From Craterostigma plantagineum (taxonomy: Eukaryota; Streptophyta; Magnoliopsida; Lamiales; Linderniaceae), in contig JAPQWV010000489.1 in assembly GCA_027422505.1 (NCBI GenBank), positions 186,001 through 250,000 of the forward strand: a stretch of DNA of 64,000 nucleotides. Direction: 5' to 3'. Shown piece after piece: positions 44,615-53,712 of this stretch. The position numbers and the translations under genes are program-made. Numbering within the stretch: the first letter of the stretch is position 1; each line of letters starts with the position of its first letter. The notes below the pieces were generated by a model. The model was given only the letters and a program-made list of their open reading frames with translations, had not been told where the DNA came from and ran no database searches.

Positions 44615-46000
44615 ATGGATACGTACGAATATTACGGTCCGATCGACAGATCACTTCTGATATTCCAGGATAGTCATCGTTGTAACGATGTACTATCCAA
44701 TGCTGATGGTGCCCTCGACACGCCTTTGACCGTTAGGGGTTTGGAGAGTGTAGTCTGGGGTAAGCTTTCACGACCGGTGCGGTTGCACGGTCGTATTCTG
44801 GAGAGGTTGGATGCTATGTCCTTCTACGGCGTGTATAGTTGTGGATCTCAGAAGTTAGATCCACACTTGATCACGGCTCTCGTAGAGAGGTGGAGGAAGG
44901 AGACGCATACCTTCCACTTGCCTGTGGGTGAGGCCACCGTGACTCTTGAGGACGTCGGTGTGCTGTGGGGACTACCCGTTGATGGTCACTCGGTCAGTGG
45001 TGTTATCCAGCACAGGACGCAGGATCAGTGGCTCGATTACTTGGAGGAGCTGACTGGTTACAGGCCTGCTGTGGGGGCGTACACCGGGACGAAGGTGTCG
45101 CTGAGGAAATTTGCAGACTGGCTAGAAGCCAACGAGGTCGATGATCACAGCTCAGATTATGAGGTCGATCAGCGGGCACGTGCGTATGCGCTATTACTCA
45201 TGGGATCGGTTTTGTTCCCCGACTCGAGCGGCAGCTCGACGTCCATGACCTTACTCCCGTTGCTCGAACACATAGACGCCGTGCACACGTACAGTTGGGG
45301 TAGTGCCGTGCTGGCTTTCTTGTACAGAGAGCTATGTACTTCGTGTCAGCGTCAGAAGATGAACATAGGTGGAGCTCTACGGTTGCTTCAGGTGAGTTAG
45401 TTTGTGTAATTGAATTGTCTTGAGGTGCATACATACTAATTTAAATTTTGTGTAGGTATGGGCATGGATTCGTATATTATCCGTGCAGCCCGTTATTTTT
45501 CGTCCGCGAGTGAGGATGATGCCCACCGAAGAAGATGGAATTCAGTTGCCCATGCCGCCACATGCTGCGAGGTAGTATATTTTTATTAAAATATTTAATA
45601 ATCGTATATATTTTATTTAATATATTTTACGTATTTTTTACTAAAATATTTAATATTTTGACCCTAAAATTTTATAATTAACAGATATTTCTTGAATGTT
45701 AAAAAGTATTTATTTTTATATTTATATATTTTAAATTTGAATATTTATATTTTTTCATTTCAGGTGGAATGCGCTTTTCGATCATACGACATCGACGCAC
45801 TCGATTTGCGTGCGATTCGTGAGTCGATCGATAGTATGTCTTGGGAGCAGTTCGTCTGGGCACCCTACGACGATCAGGCACCAGAGATTATGGCGTTGAG
45901 AGCCGACTCCCGACCAGCGTGCGTTCGTTCGTCGTGTCCACTCATCTTCTATAACATCGTTGAGTGGCACTATCCTCCAGCAGCGACGACGTCGCCCTGA
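44615..46000 (+). pseudogene. Plant mobile domain (PMD) gene of the MULE
   Basis: Exon A (44615-45391) starts at ATG and encodes most of the PMD. It includes VRGLESVVWGKL, HLITALVERWRKETHTFHLPVGEATVTLEDVGVLWGLPV and YALLLMGSVLFPD, and ends SWGSAVLAFLYRELC...RLLQ at a GTGAGT donor. Exon B (45456-45571, VWAWIRIL to PPHAAR) and exon C (45764 on, WNALFDHT) follow typical acceptors. In exon C a one-base shift near 45805 moves the frame (LDLRAIRESIDSMSWEQFVWAPYDD, CPLIFYN then continue in another frame), and the protein stops at 46000, shorter than usual. PMD proteins of the MAIN/MAIL1 class act in silencing in hosts; the role of MULE-borne copies is unknown. Exons A and B look intact. Confidence 0.8.
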
Positions 46001-46186
46001 GCAGCCCGATCCTCCAGTTGACCGTGGCCATCTCCACAGGACCAGACGACCACGCAGATGTGGCACAGGAGGGCATTACATTCCTTAGTGTTGATTTCTG
46101 TATTTTTTTATGTTTGCGAACTGTTTTTATGTGTCTTGCAATTTTTTAGCTTTTCATCGAGGATATGATTTCCAAATACTTAAACA

Positions 46187-46249
46187 CATGTAGCATGACA
46201 TAATACATCACCCAACACATATAGCATGACATAATACATCACCCAACAG
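46187..46249. repeat. 32-bp tandem duplication in the MULE
   Basis: Two adjacent copies of a unit with TAGCATGACATAATACATCA followed by CCCAACA lie between the convergent PMD and transposase genes. Confidence 0.8.
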
Positions 46250-46299
46250 ATACAACAACATACTACATTAACCAACAGCGAACCCGACCATCAACGTCC

Positions 46300-47254
46300 A
46301 CGACCTCTCTGATGACGTCTCCGACTTGAGGTACCTTGATCCATTTCTTTGCGAATGCGAGTTGTCTTCGGCCTACCCGTTCCAGTTACAATCGTCGCTG
46401 TGATTGCATCTCACGCTCCATGCGGTTCTGTTACTTTCGGTCGCGTGGTACTCACGTCTAACAACCCTCAGATGATAGTCGTTAACGGCACATTTCAATT
46501 GTTCTTTGCTATTAAACGTCATACCTACGTAAAAGGCGGGGTCGTCCGCATCGTAAAAATCACCACCAGTTTCGCCAACGTCTGGGGGAGCCATTTGATA
46601 AGTGGTATTAAACGGCACCGACTGGTATAATGCTCTATTCTCCTCTGGTTCACTTGGCATTGGATCATCGTTTTGATCATCATCGTCATCTGCAGGATCT
46701 GGCAAATCGTTTAGTGCCCCATCGTCGTCGTCTGCTTCGGAGTCACTGACGTCACTATTTTGGACAGCATCATGAACGGTCTCAGGCTGCTCCACCGTCG
46801 AACTCATTGGCACGCAACGACTACTCGAAGGTATATCTTCGTGTGGGGCGAACGAAACATTCGTCATTCCTTCAGTAACTGATGTAGTGTCAGCAAATGA
46901 ATCCATCGGGATTAGTGTACTGAACGATCTCAGTTGCCTCGACAAAGACCTCAATGTAATCGAGCTCGTTGTCGGGATCCAAGAAGTATGCGAGGTCAGC
47001 ATCACTAGACACTAGTAGGAGATTATGATACAGTCGTGAGTGTTGATAGTGTTCGTTCTTCACTCGGACGATTAAAAGAAAGCATTGCTGTCGACGGAAG
47101 TCATGTCGTACAGCATACTAAGAAATTGATCAAAAGTGGTATCGCGACGAATTCGTCGATAACCAATGGGTTGAAGACTATACTGTATGGTGTTAGATTC
47201 GTGTATGATTTCACCGCCATAATAAACAACTACTTGAATTTTTCTAGACACCAT
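46300..47254 (-). pseudogene. MuDR-type transposase with catalytic core deleted
   Basis: The minus strand starts at ATG 47254 with an N-terminal block (IQVVVYYGGEIIHE, RRDTTFDQFLSMLYDM). It then has an acidic linker and the MuDR N-terminal domain (FYVGMTFNSKEQLKCAVNDY, RCNHSDDCNWN). Right after CNWN, near 46375, another frame gives TGRPKTTRIRKEMD and a basic tail RRRRHQRGRGR, which is the usual extreme C-terminus of plant MULE transposases. The DDE catalytic domain and SWIM zinc finger (normally 400 or more residues) are therefore absent, joined out by one deletion. A frame change near 46920 is also present. Confidence 0.8.
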
Positions 47255-47595
47255 ATTTGATATATATGAAATTTGATGAATTAAACATCGAAAATCGCGT
47301 GGCTTAAATAGGTGAAATCGCCGCGGCTAATGAACACGTCGTCGCTGGCATTAGACGCGACGACGCGCCCAATAGACGCGACGACTGGTGGCCCATACTG
47401 TTTGGGTTAGTGGACGTCTTCAGTGGGTCTTCAGTGGGTTTTTAGTGGGCTTTAGTCAACCCCGCACTTATTAAACGCGGCGTCGCGTCCATTAACTGCG
47501 ACGCGGGCCTCACGGGGGCCCAGCCGGGCCCCGCTTTATTTTCTTAAACGCCACGTCAGCGTCGCGTTTATTAGGAGCGACGACGCGGCTAATAT

Positions 47596-47685
47596 ACGCG
47601 TTTTGCCCTATTTTAATAATTTTCGTCAAATCAGCCCTATTTTATTGAATTTAGGTTAAATTAACCCTATTTTAATTAAAAAGCC
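47596..47685 (-). repeat. MULE right terminal inverted repeat
   Basis: It is the reverse-complement partner of 43900-43990, ending AATTAAAAAGCC directly before the 9-bp target copy. Confidence 0.85.
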
Positions 47686-47955
47686 AGAAAACAGCAATGT
47701 TTAACAGAAGGGCATTGATTGGGACTGTCATAGTTCCTTTTTTACTATATTTTTTTTCCTGGAAGTAAAAAGCTTAACAGAAAGCCCTTGCTACCATTAA
47801 TTCTAATACAGAAAATAGAAAATCTAAAAGAACAGAAAGATGGAGGTTCCAAAGCATATGCGCAGCAGTGATTATGATGATCTTGAGGGGCTTAACCTTT
47901 CTTTCTTCTAACAAGACAAGATGGCAGCTTAGAATTTGTAGTAGCAATGCCTTTT

Positions 47956-48316
47956 TGTTGAAAGTATAAACTTGATTTGGGCTTATCAAAATTAAGCATT
48001 TGGGCATATAGGGAATATTAACCCAATATCTAGAATATTTAGGATACTCTAGATATCCCTATAGAATTCTATGGAACCTTATGGAACCTAGATACTTATT
48101 AGGAATATTCTAGACTAGTGACATGTGGCTTAATCTTGGGCACATTTGAAGGAGGTGCCACTAGTATAAATAGGGGGTCATGGCTTAGCATTTTGTATCA
48201 AGCAAGCACAGCAAAATCAAAACAATCTTGTAACAAGTGTATTGTAATATAAAGCATCTTCCTCTAAACACTAAACCTATCAAGTTCCTCCCTTCCGATA
48301 ACTTCTATTTCCAACA
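47956..48316 (+). repeat. copia 5' LTR
   Basis: It runs TGTTGAAAGTATAAAC to TATTTCCAACA, with inverted ends TGTTG/CAACA. It contains the TATA-like ACTAGTATAAATAGGG near 48160. The primer site TGGTATCAGAGC follows at 48320-48331. Confidence 0.95.
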
Positions 48317-48348
48317 AAGTGGTATCAGAGCTAGATGATCATAAGGCG

Positions 48349-51300
48349 ATGGCGAGCGGCATGGTTCCCTTCCAAGTTCCGACACTCAACAAGAGCAACT
48401 ACGATAATTGGAGTATCAAGATGATGGCGCTCCTTGGATCACAAGACGTATGGGATATCGTGGAGAAAGGCTACGTCGAGCCGAAGAATGAAGAAACCCA
48501 ATCTCAAGCTCAAAAGGATAGTTTGAGAGAATTGCGAAAGAGAGACAAGAAATCTCTCTACCTAATCTATCAAGGACTGACGACGACGCTTTCGAGAAGA
48601 TTTCGGAAGCAAAGACCGCCAAGGAAGCATGGGAGAAGCTTCAAACGTCGTATAAAAGAGCGGATCCGGTAAAAATGTACGTCTTCAAACTTTAAGAGCC
48701 GAGTTTGAAGCCCTGCATATGAAACAAGATGAAGTTGTGTCGGACTACTTCTCGAGGGTATTAGCAATAACTAATCAACTAAAGAGAAATGGAGCGAAAC
48801 TTGATGATGTTAGAATCATGGAGAAAATTCTTCGCTCGCTTGACCCGAAGTTTGACCACATCGTAGCTATCATAGAAGAAACTAAAGATTTAGAGAAAAT
48901 GATGATGGAGCAACTATTGGGCTCATTGCAAGCTCATGAAGAGAAGAAAAGGAAAAAGGAAGGGATTGTAGAACAACTTTTTAAGTTGCAAGTTGATCCT
49001 ACAAAAGAAAGAGATAATAATGAAAAATATCAAGGACGAGGCCGCGGACGAGGTCAAAGAGGAGAACGAGGAGGAGGTCGTGGACATGGATACGGACGAG
49101 GTTGGAGGCCCAACGATGACGACAACAACAATCATCAAAGAAGAGATAACTCAACAAGAGGTCGTGGGAGAGGTAAGCCAAGAACAAGGTATGATAAATC
49201 GAAAGTTAAGTGTTACAATTGCGAGAGGTTTGGGCACTATTCTTCTGAGTGTAGAGTACCTAAACATAAAGTTGAGGAGAAGGCCTACTACATCGAAGAG
49301 AAAAGTGAAGAAGATATCCTACTACTAGCCCATAAGGATGACGAAAGAGGCGAGAGCAACAAGTGGTACCTAGCACCGGAGCGAACAATCACATGTGCGG
49401 GAAAAGGAACATGTTCGTAGAGCTTGATGAATCGGTGAGCGGTAATGTTGCATTCGGGGACGAATCAAAGGTCGCAGTCAAAGGCAAAGGTAACATTCTT
49501 ATTCGCTTAAAGAATGGTGGGCACCAATTCATCTCAAATGTCTACTATGTGCCGGAGATGAAGAGTAACATCTTAAGTCTTGGAAAACTCTTAGAGAAAG
49601 GTTATGATATTCGCCTAAAAGATAATAACCTTTCTATAAAAGACGGACCAAATAAATTAATAGCTAAGGTGCCAATGCAAAGGAATCCAATGTTCGTCCT
49701 CAACATCATGAACGATGTTGCAAAATGCCTCAAGACATGCTATAGAGATCCATCATGGATTTGGCATCTTCGGTACGGGCATCTAAACTTCGGTGGACTA
49801 GAGCTGCTATCGAAGAAAGACATGGTGAAAGGATTGCCATCCATCAACCACCCCAATCAAGTATGCGAAGGATGCTTAGTCGGAAAGCAGTTCAAGAAGA
49901 GCTTTCTAAATGAGTCGAGCTCGAGAGCTAAAAGGCCGTTGGAGTTAATTCATACTGACGTGTGTGGACCGATCAAGTCGAGCTCACTTGGTAAGAGTAA
50001 CTACTTCCTTCTCTTCATCGATGACTTTTCAAGAAAGACATGGGTATACTTTTTAAAGCACAAATCGGAAGTATTCGAGAACTTCAAGAAGTTCAAAGCT
50101 CTCGTCGAGAAAGAAAGTGGCCTCAAAATAAAAGCAATGAGATCCGACCGTGGACGAGAATTCACTCGATGGAATTTAATAATTGTGAAGAGCACGGAAT
50201 AAGACGGCCCCTGACAGTATCAAGATCCCCCAACAGAATGGAGTAGCAGAGAGAAAGAACAGAACAATCCTCGACATGGCTAGGAGAATGCTCAAGAGTA
50301 AGAAGTTACCGAAGGAGTTTTGGGCAGAAGCAGTCGCATGTGCAGTCTACCTCTCCAACAGATCTCCAACAAGAAGTGTATGGGATATGACACCACAAGA
50401 AGCATGGAGTGGTAGGAAACCCGGCATATCTCATCTAAGAGTCTACGGAAGCATAGCCCACGTGCACATTCCAGACGAGAAATGAAGCAAATTGGACGAC
50501 AAAAGTGAGAAGTACATCTTCATAGGCTATGATAACAATACCAAGGGATACAAACTCTACGACCCGAAGACAAAGAAGACTATTATCAGTCGAGACGTGA
50601 TATTCGACGAAGAAAGAGAATGGGATTGGAACACATGCAAAGGTGAGTGCAATTACACTCCATTCCTTGAAGAAAATAACAAAGAACAGCCAACAATCGA
50701 GCAAGCGGAAGATGAGCCCACTGCTCCAATGGCGTCACCGACTGCGAGTTCAGAAGACGAAAGCTCAAGCGAGAGACAACCCCGCTTCAGAAGCCTAAAA
50801 GAGATATATGGAGTACCAGAAGATCAAGATAATCTAACCCTCTTTTGTCTCTTTGCGGACAGTGAGCCGATGAACTTTCAAGAAGCCGAGAGAAATAAGA
50901 ACTGGAAAGATGCCATGGATGAGGAAATTAGGGCGATCGAGAAAAGTGACACATGGGAGCTATCAACACTTCCAAAGGGGCATAACGCGATTGGCGTAAA
51001 GTGGGTGTATAAGGCAAAGAAAAATGCCAAAGGAGAAGTTGAACGATACAAGGCAAGATTGGTGGCTAAAGGCTACAGTCAAAGAGCGGGGATCGACTAT
51101 GACGAGGTATTTGCTCCAGTCGCTCGACTAGAAACTGTTCGACTAATAGTATCTTTGGCAGCTCAGAACAATTGGAGAATTCATCAAATGGATGTAAAGT
51201 CCTTTCTGAATGGAGTTCTTGAAGAGGAAGTATATATAGAGCAACCGCAAGGATATAAAGTAGCTGGAGAAGAAGACAAGGTTCTAAGATTGAAGAAAGC

Positions 51301-52376
51301 TCTATACGGGTTGAAGCAAGCACCAAGAGCTTGGAACTCACGGATTGACAAGTACCTTCAAGGAAGAAACTTCATCAAGTGTCCATACGAGCATGCACTC
51401 TACATCAAAATACAAGGTAACGATATCTTAATCGTATGCGTGTATGTGGACGACTTAATCTTCACAGGCAGCAATCCAAGCATGTACGAGGACTTGAGAT
51501 GACCAGAGAGTTCGAGATGACCGACATCGGGCTCATGGCGTACTACCTTGAAATCGAAGTAAAGCAAGGTGACAACGGCATTCTCATAACTCAAGAAGGT
51601 TATGCTAAGGAGATACTCAAGAAATTCAAGATGGATGATGCAAGCCCCATCGACACACCAATGGAATGCGGTTCTAAGTTAACCAAGCATGCAGAAGGTG
51701 AAAAAGTGGACCCGACATTCTTTAAGAGCTTGGTTGGAAGTCTAAGGTACTTGACGTGCACAAGACCCAATATTTTATATGCGGTTGGAGTCGTTAGTCG
51801 ATATATGAAAACTCCAACAACGACTCACTTGAAGGCGGCAAAGAGAATTCTCCGATACATCAGAGGTACGACTAACTATGGCTTGCACTACACAAGTTCT
51901 AACGAGTTCAAGCTCGTAGGATATAGTGATAGTGACTGGGGAGGAGATGTCGATGATCGCAAAAGTACAAGTGGCTTCGTATTTTACATGGGAGACACTG
52001 CCTTCACATGGATGTCAAGAAAACAACCGATCGTTACCCTCTCTACATGTGAAGCGGAGTATGTGGCGGCTACTTCATGTGTATGTCATGCAATTTGGCT
52101 TCGGAATCTGCTTAAAGAGCTGGGAATTCCTCAAGACGAGCCAACTAAGATTCACGTGGATAATAAGTCAGCAACAGCGCTAGCTAATTCCATGATCGGA
52201 GCAAGCACATCGATACGCGCTACCATTATATAAGAGAGTGCATTGCAAGGAATGATGTTGAAATGGAATACGTGAAGTCCAAAGATCAAGTAGCCGATAT
52301 TTTCACAAAGCCACTCAAAAGGAAGACTTCGTATGACTACGAAGTATGCTCGGAATGGCAAATTAAGTTTAAGGGG
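48349..52376 (+). pseudogene. copia gag-pol polyprotein, frameshifted
   Basis: The polyprotein starts at ATG 48349. Gag (LNKSNYDNWSIKMMALLG, then from 48719 [11 protein letters not shown]) has a knuckle [14 protein letters not shown]. The protease site near 49370 is destroyed by a one-base loss (WYLAPE in one frame, TGANNHMCG in the next). GAG-pre-integrase ([14 protein letters not shown]), integrase ([33 protein letters not shown]), a shift near 50175, a TGA at 50483, reverse transcriptase (KWVYKAKKN, VCVYVDDLIFTG), a shift near 51500 and RNase H (SDSDWGGD, STCEAEYVAA, IFTKPL) follow. All domains are present in copia order, but at least five lesions block translation. Confidence 0.9.
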
Positions 52377-52378
52377 GG

Positions 52379-52737
52379 TGTTGAAAGTATAAACTTGATT
52401 TGGGCTTATCATAATTAAGCATTTTGGGCATATAGGGAATATTAACCCAATATCTAGAATATTTAGGATACTCTAGAGATCCCTATAGAATTCTATGGAA
52501 CCTTATGGAACCTAGATACTTATTAGAAATATTCTAGGCTAGTGACATGTGGCTTAATCTTGGGCACATTTGAAGGAGGTGCCACTAGTATAAATAGGGG
52601 TCATGGCTTAATTTTGTATCAAGCAAGCAAAGCAAAATCAAAACAATCTTGTAACAAGTGTGTTGTAATATAAAGCCTCTTCCTCTAAACACTAAACCTA
52701 TCAAGTTCCTCCCTTCCGATAACTTCTATTTCCAACA
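52379..52737 (+). repeat. copia 3' LTR
   Basis: It begins after a run of six G with TGTTGAAAGTATAAAC and ends CCAACA. It is near-identical to the 5' LTR. Confidence 0.95.
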
Positions 52738-52743
52738 CTTTTG

Positions 52744-52782
52744 TTGATCAGCAGACTTAATAGCGTAGAATTTGCTGATCAA
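52744..52782 (-). other. Perfect 10-bp inverted repeat after the CLE stop codon
   Basis: TTGATCAGCA (52744-52753) and TGCTGATCAA (52773-52782) are exact complements around a 19-base loop. The repeat starts three bases after the CLE stop codon and ends one base short of the copia target copy. It could fold in the CLE transcript; whether it matters is unknown. Confidence 0.7.
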
Positions 52783-52785
52783 TAG

Positions 52786-53178
52786 TTAGTTGTGAAGAGG
52801 GTTTGGACCAGTGTGTATTAATCTCTTGTCTTCGTCGAACAAATCATACTCCGATGGAGTTGAGCTTCCATGATTATTCTTATCCTTTGATGCCTTCGCT
52901 AACTGCGTCGACGAAATCGATGTTGATGACGACGACGACGACGAGCTGCCTCTTGCATGGTCGTCGTTGAAGAAACGCGACTTTCTTGTAAGAGAACGTC
53001 GTGATTTATCATGAGCAATAATAACATTTTTCACCGCTGAAGAAGATGATGATAATAAGCACAGTTCTGCAGAAAAGATCAGCAAGAAACAAAGAGAAAT
53101 CAGCAGAGCTGATCTTGAGGATAATGAATCACATATCTTAATCCTCGCTCTACAATTCACCAGCTCTTTTGGTACCAT
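52786..53178 (-). CDS. CLE-family signalling peptide precursor
   Basis: This single-exon, 130-residue precursor starts at ATG 53178. A basic N-terminus is followed by a hydrophobic segment at about residues 23-42 (SALLISLCFLLIFSAELCLL), which should direct secretion. A variable serine-rich middle follows, and the last 12 residues are RLIHTGPNPLHN. This is a canonical CLE motif with both prolines (hydroxylated in known peptides) and the terminal HN, closest in wording to Arabidopsis CLE16/CLE17. A processing-type basic pair (DEDKR) precedes it. Mature CLE peptides act outside the cell on CLAVATA1/BAM-type receptor kinases. The frame is intact, making this the best candidate for a working host gene in the window. 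Confidence 0.9.
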   Translation of the reverse strand: MVPKELVNCRARIKICDSLSSRSALLISLCFLLIFSAELCLLSSSSSAVKNVIIAHDKSRRSLTRKSRFFNDDHARGSSSSSSSSTSISSTQLAKASKDKNNHGSSTPSEYDLFDEDKRLIHTGPNPLHN

Positions 53179-53363
53179 AAACAGCCATTTCCTTGGAAGA
53201 TTAAACTCAAGTTATCGAGCTTATCACAAGAATATCTCAATTTTTTACTGCTGCTTCAGCCCAAATAAATGTAAGAAAGCATTTCCGTTTGTTGTAATAA
53301 GTAAGAACGAGTAAAACCTTTGACTGGAACACTAAGAGTTGCAGGTATAAGTAAAAAAAAAAA

Positions 53364-53379
53364 GATATATATAATATAG
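53364..53379 (-). promoter_or_regulatory. Possible TATA element of the CLE gene
   Basis: On the minus strand CTATATTATATATATC lies about 190 bases upstream of the ATG. A (GA)n run lies further upstream at about 53456-53477. This placement is plausible for a plant promoter, but the local DNA is AT-rich, so the call is weak. Confidence 0.35.
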
Positions 53380-53712
53380 GTTTGATTTCTGAAATAATGC
53401 TAGGTAATAGTGTAAGAATACACGACTATTAGAAGAGAAATAATATAGAATTTATCACTCTCTCTCTCTCTCTACAAATATATAATAGATCCTTATCTCA
53501 AGGGTTTCGTCACATGATACTCTGGCGCCCCGCCATCTACTAACCTTTCTAACGTTATCTTACGTGACTAATTATAATATAAAATAAATAATACGCGAAA
53601 AATGCGTATAAAATTTTTCCTTTTGTATAAAGGAATTCATTCTGTACATGCACAAAATATTGCTCCAGCCCTATATACACGGGAAGTGTATAAAACGGAA
53701 GCAAAAGAAAAC
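53380..53712. other. CLE upstream region, truncated by an LTR
   Basis: About 330 bases of putative promoter include a (CT)n run on the plus strand at 53456-53477. No gene is present. Beyond 53712 the sequence is retrotransposon LTR, so the native promoter is at most about 0.5 kb from the ATG before foreign sequence begins. Confidence 0.5.

Larger units (their letters stand above)
43900..47685. mobile_element. MULE carrying a PMD gene and an inactive transposase
   Basis: The ends are inverted repeats of about 90 bp starting GGCTTTTTAATTAAAAT, each with three AAAATAGGG words at intervals of 25-35 bases. The flanking 9 bp AGAAAACAG is perfect on both sides (43891-43899 and 47686-47694), the length expected for Mutator-like elements. 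Inside, a plus-strand PMD gene and a minus-strand MuDR-type transposase converge. Subterminal regions are dense in CGCGACG words. The perfect flanks suggest a fairly recent insertion, but the transposase lacks its catalytic domain, so movement would need help from another element. Confidence 0.9.
47956..52737 (+). mobile_element. Near-complete Ty1-copia element with 5-bp target duplication
   Basis: The element has both LTRs, a tRNA-Met primer site, a coding region and a polypurine tract (52367-52378). It is flanked by CTTTT on both sides (47951-47955 and 52738-52742). By eye the two LTRs differ by about seven substitutions and three small indels in 360 bp, so insertion is recent relative to the other elements. 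The pol frame is nevertheless broken in several places. It lies just downstream of the CLE gene and runs in the opposite direction. Confidence 0.95.

Noticed and set aside
47072..47260. Plus-strand frame at 47036-47260 inside the MULE
   Set aside because: It is the complement of the transposase N-terminus, which has clear family motifs on the minus strand.
53513..53525. GATAC at 53517 as the partner of GATAC beside the Tekay-like 5' LTR
   Set aside because: The bases after it (TCTGGCGCC) do not look like the inverted LTR terminus, whereas TCTAACGCCCGG at 53713 does; the evidence is not decisive either way.
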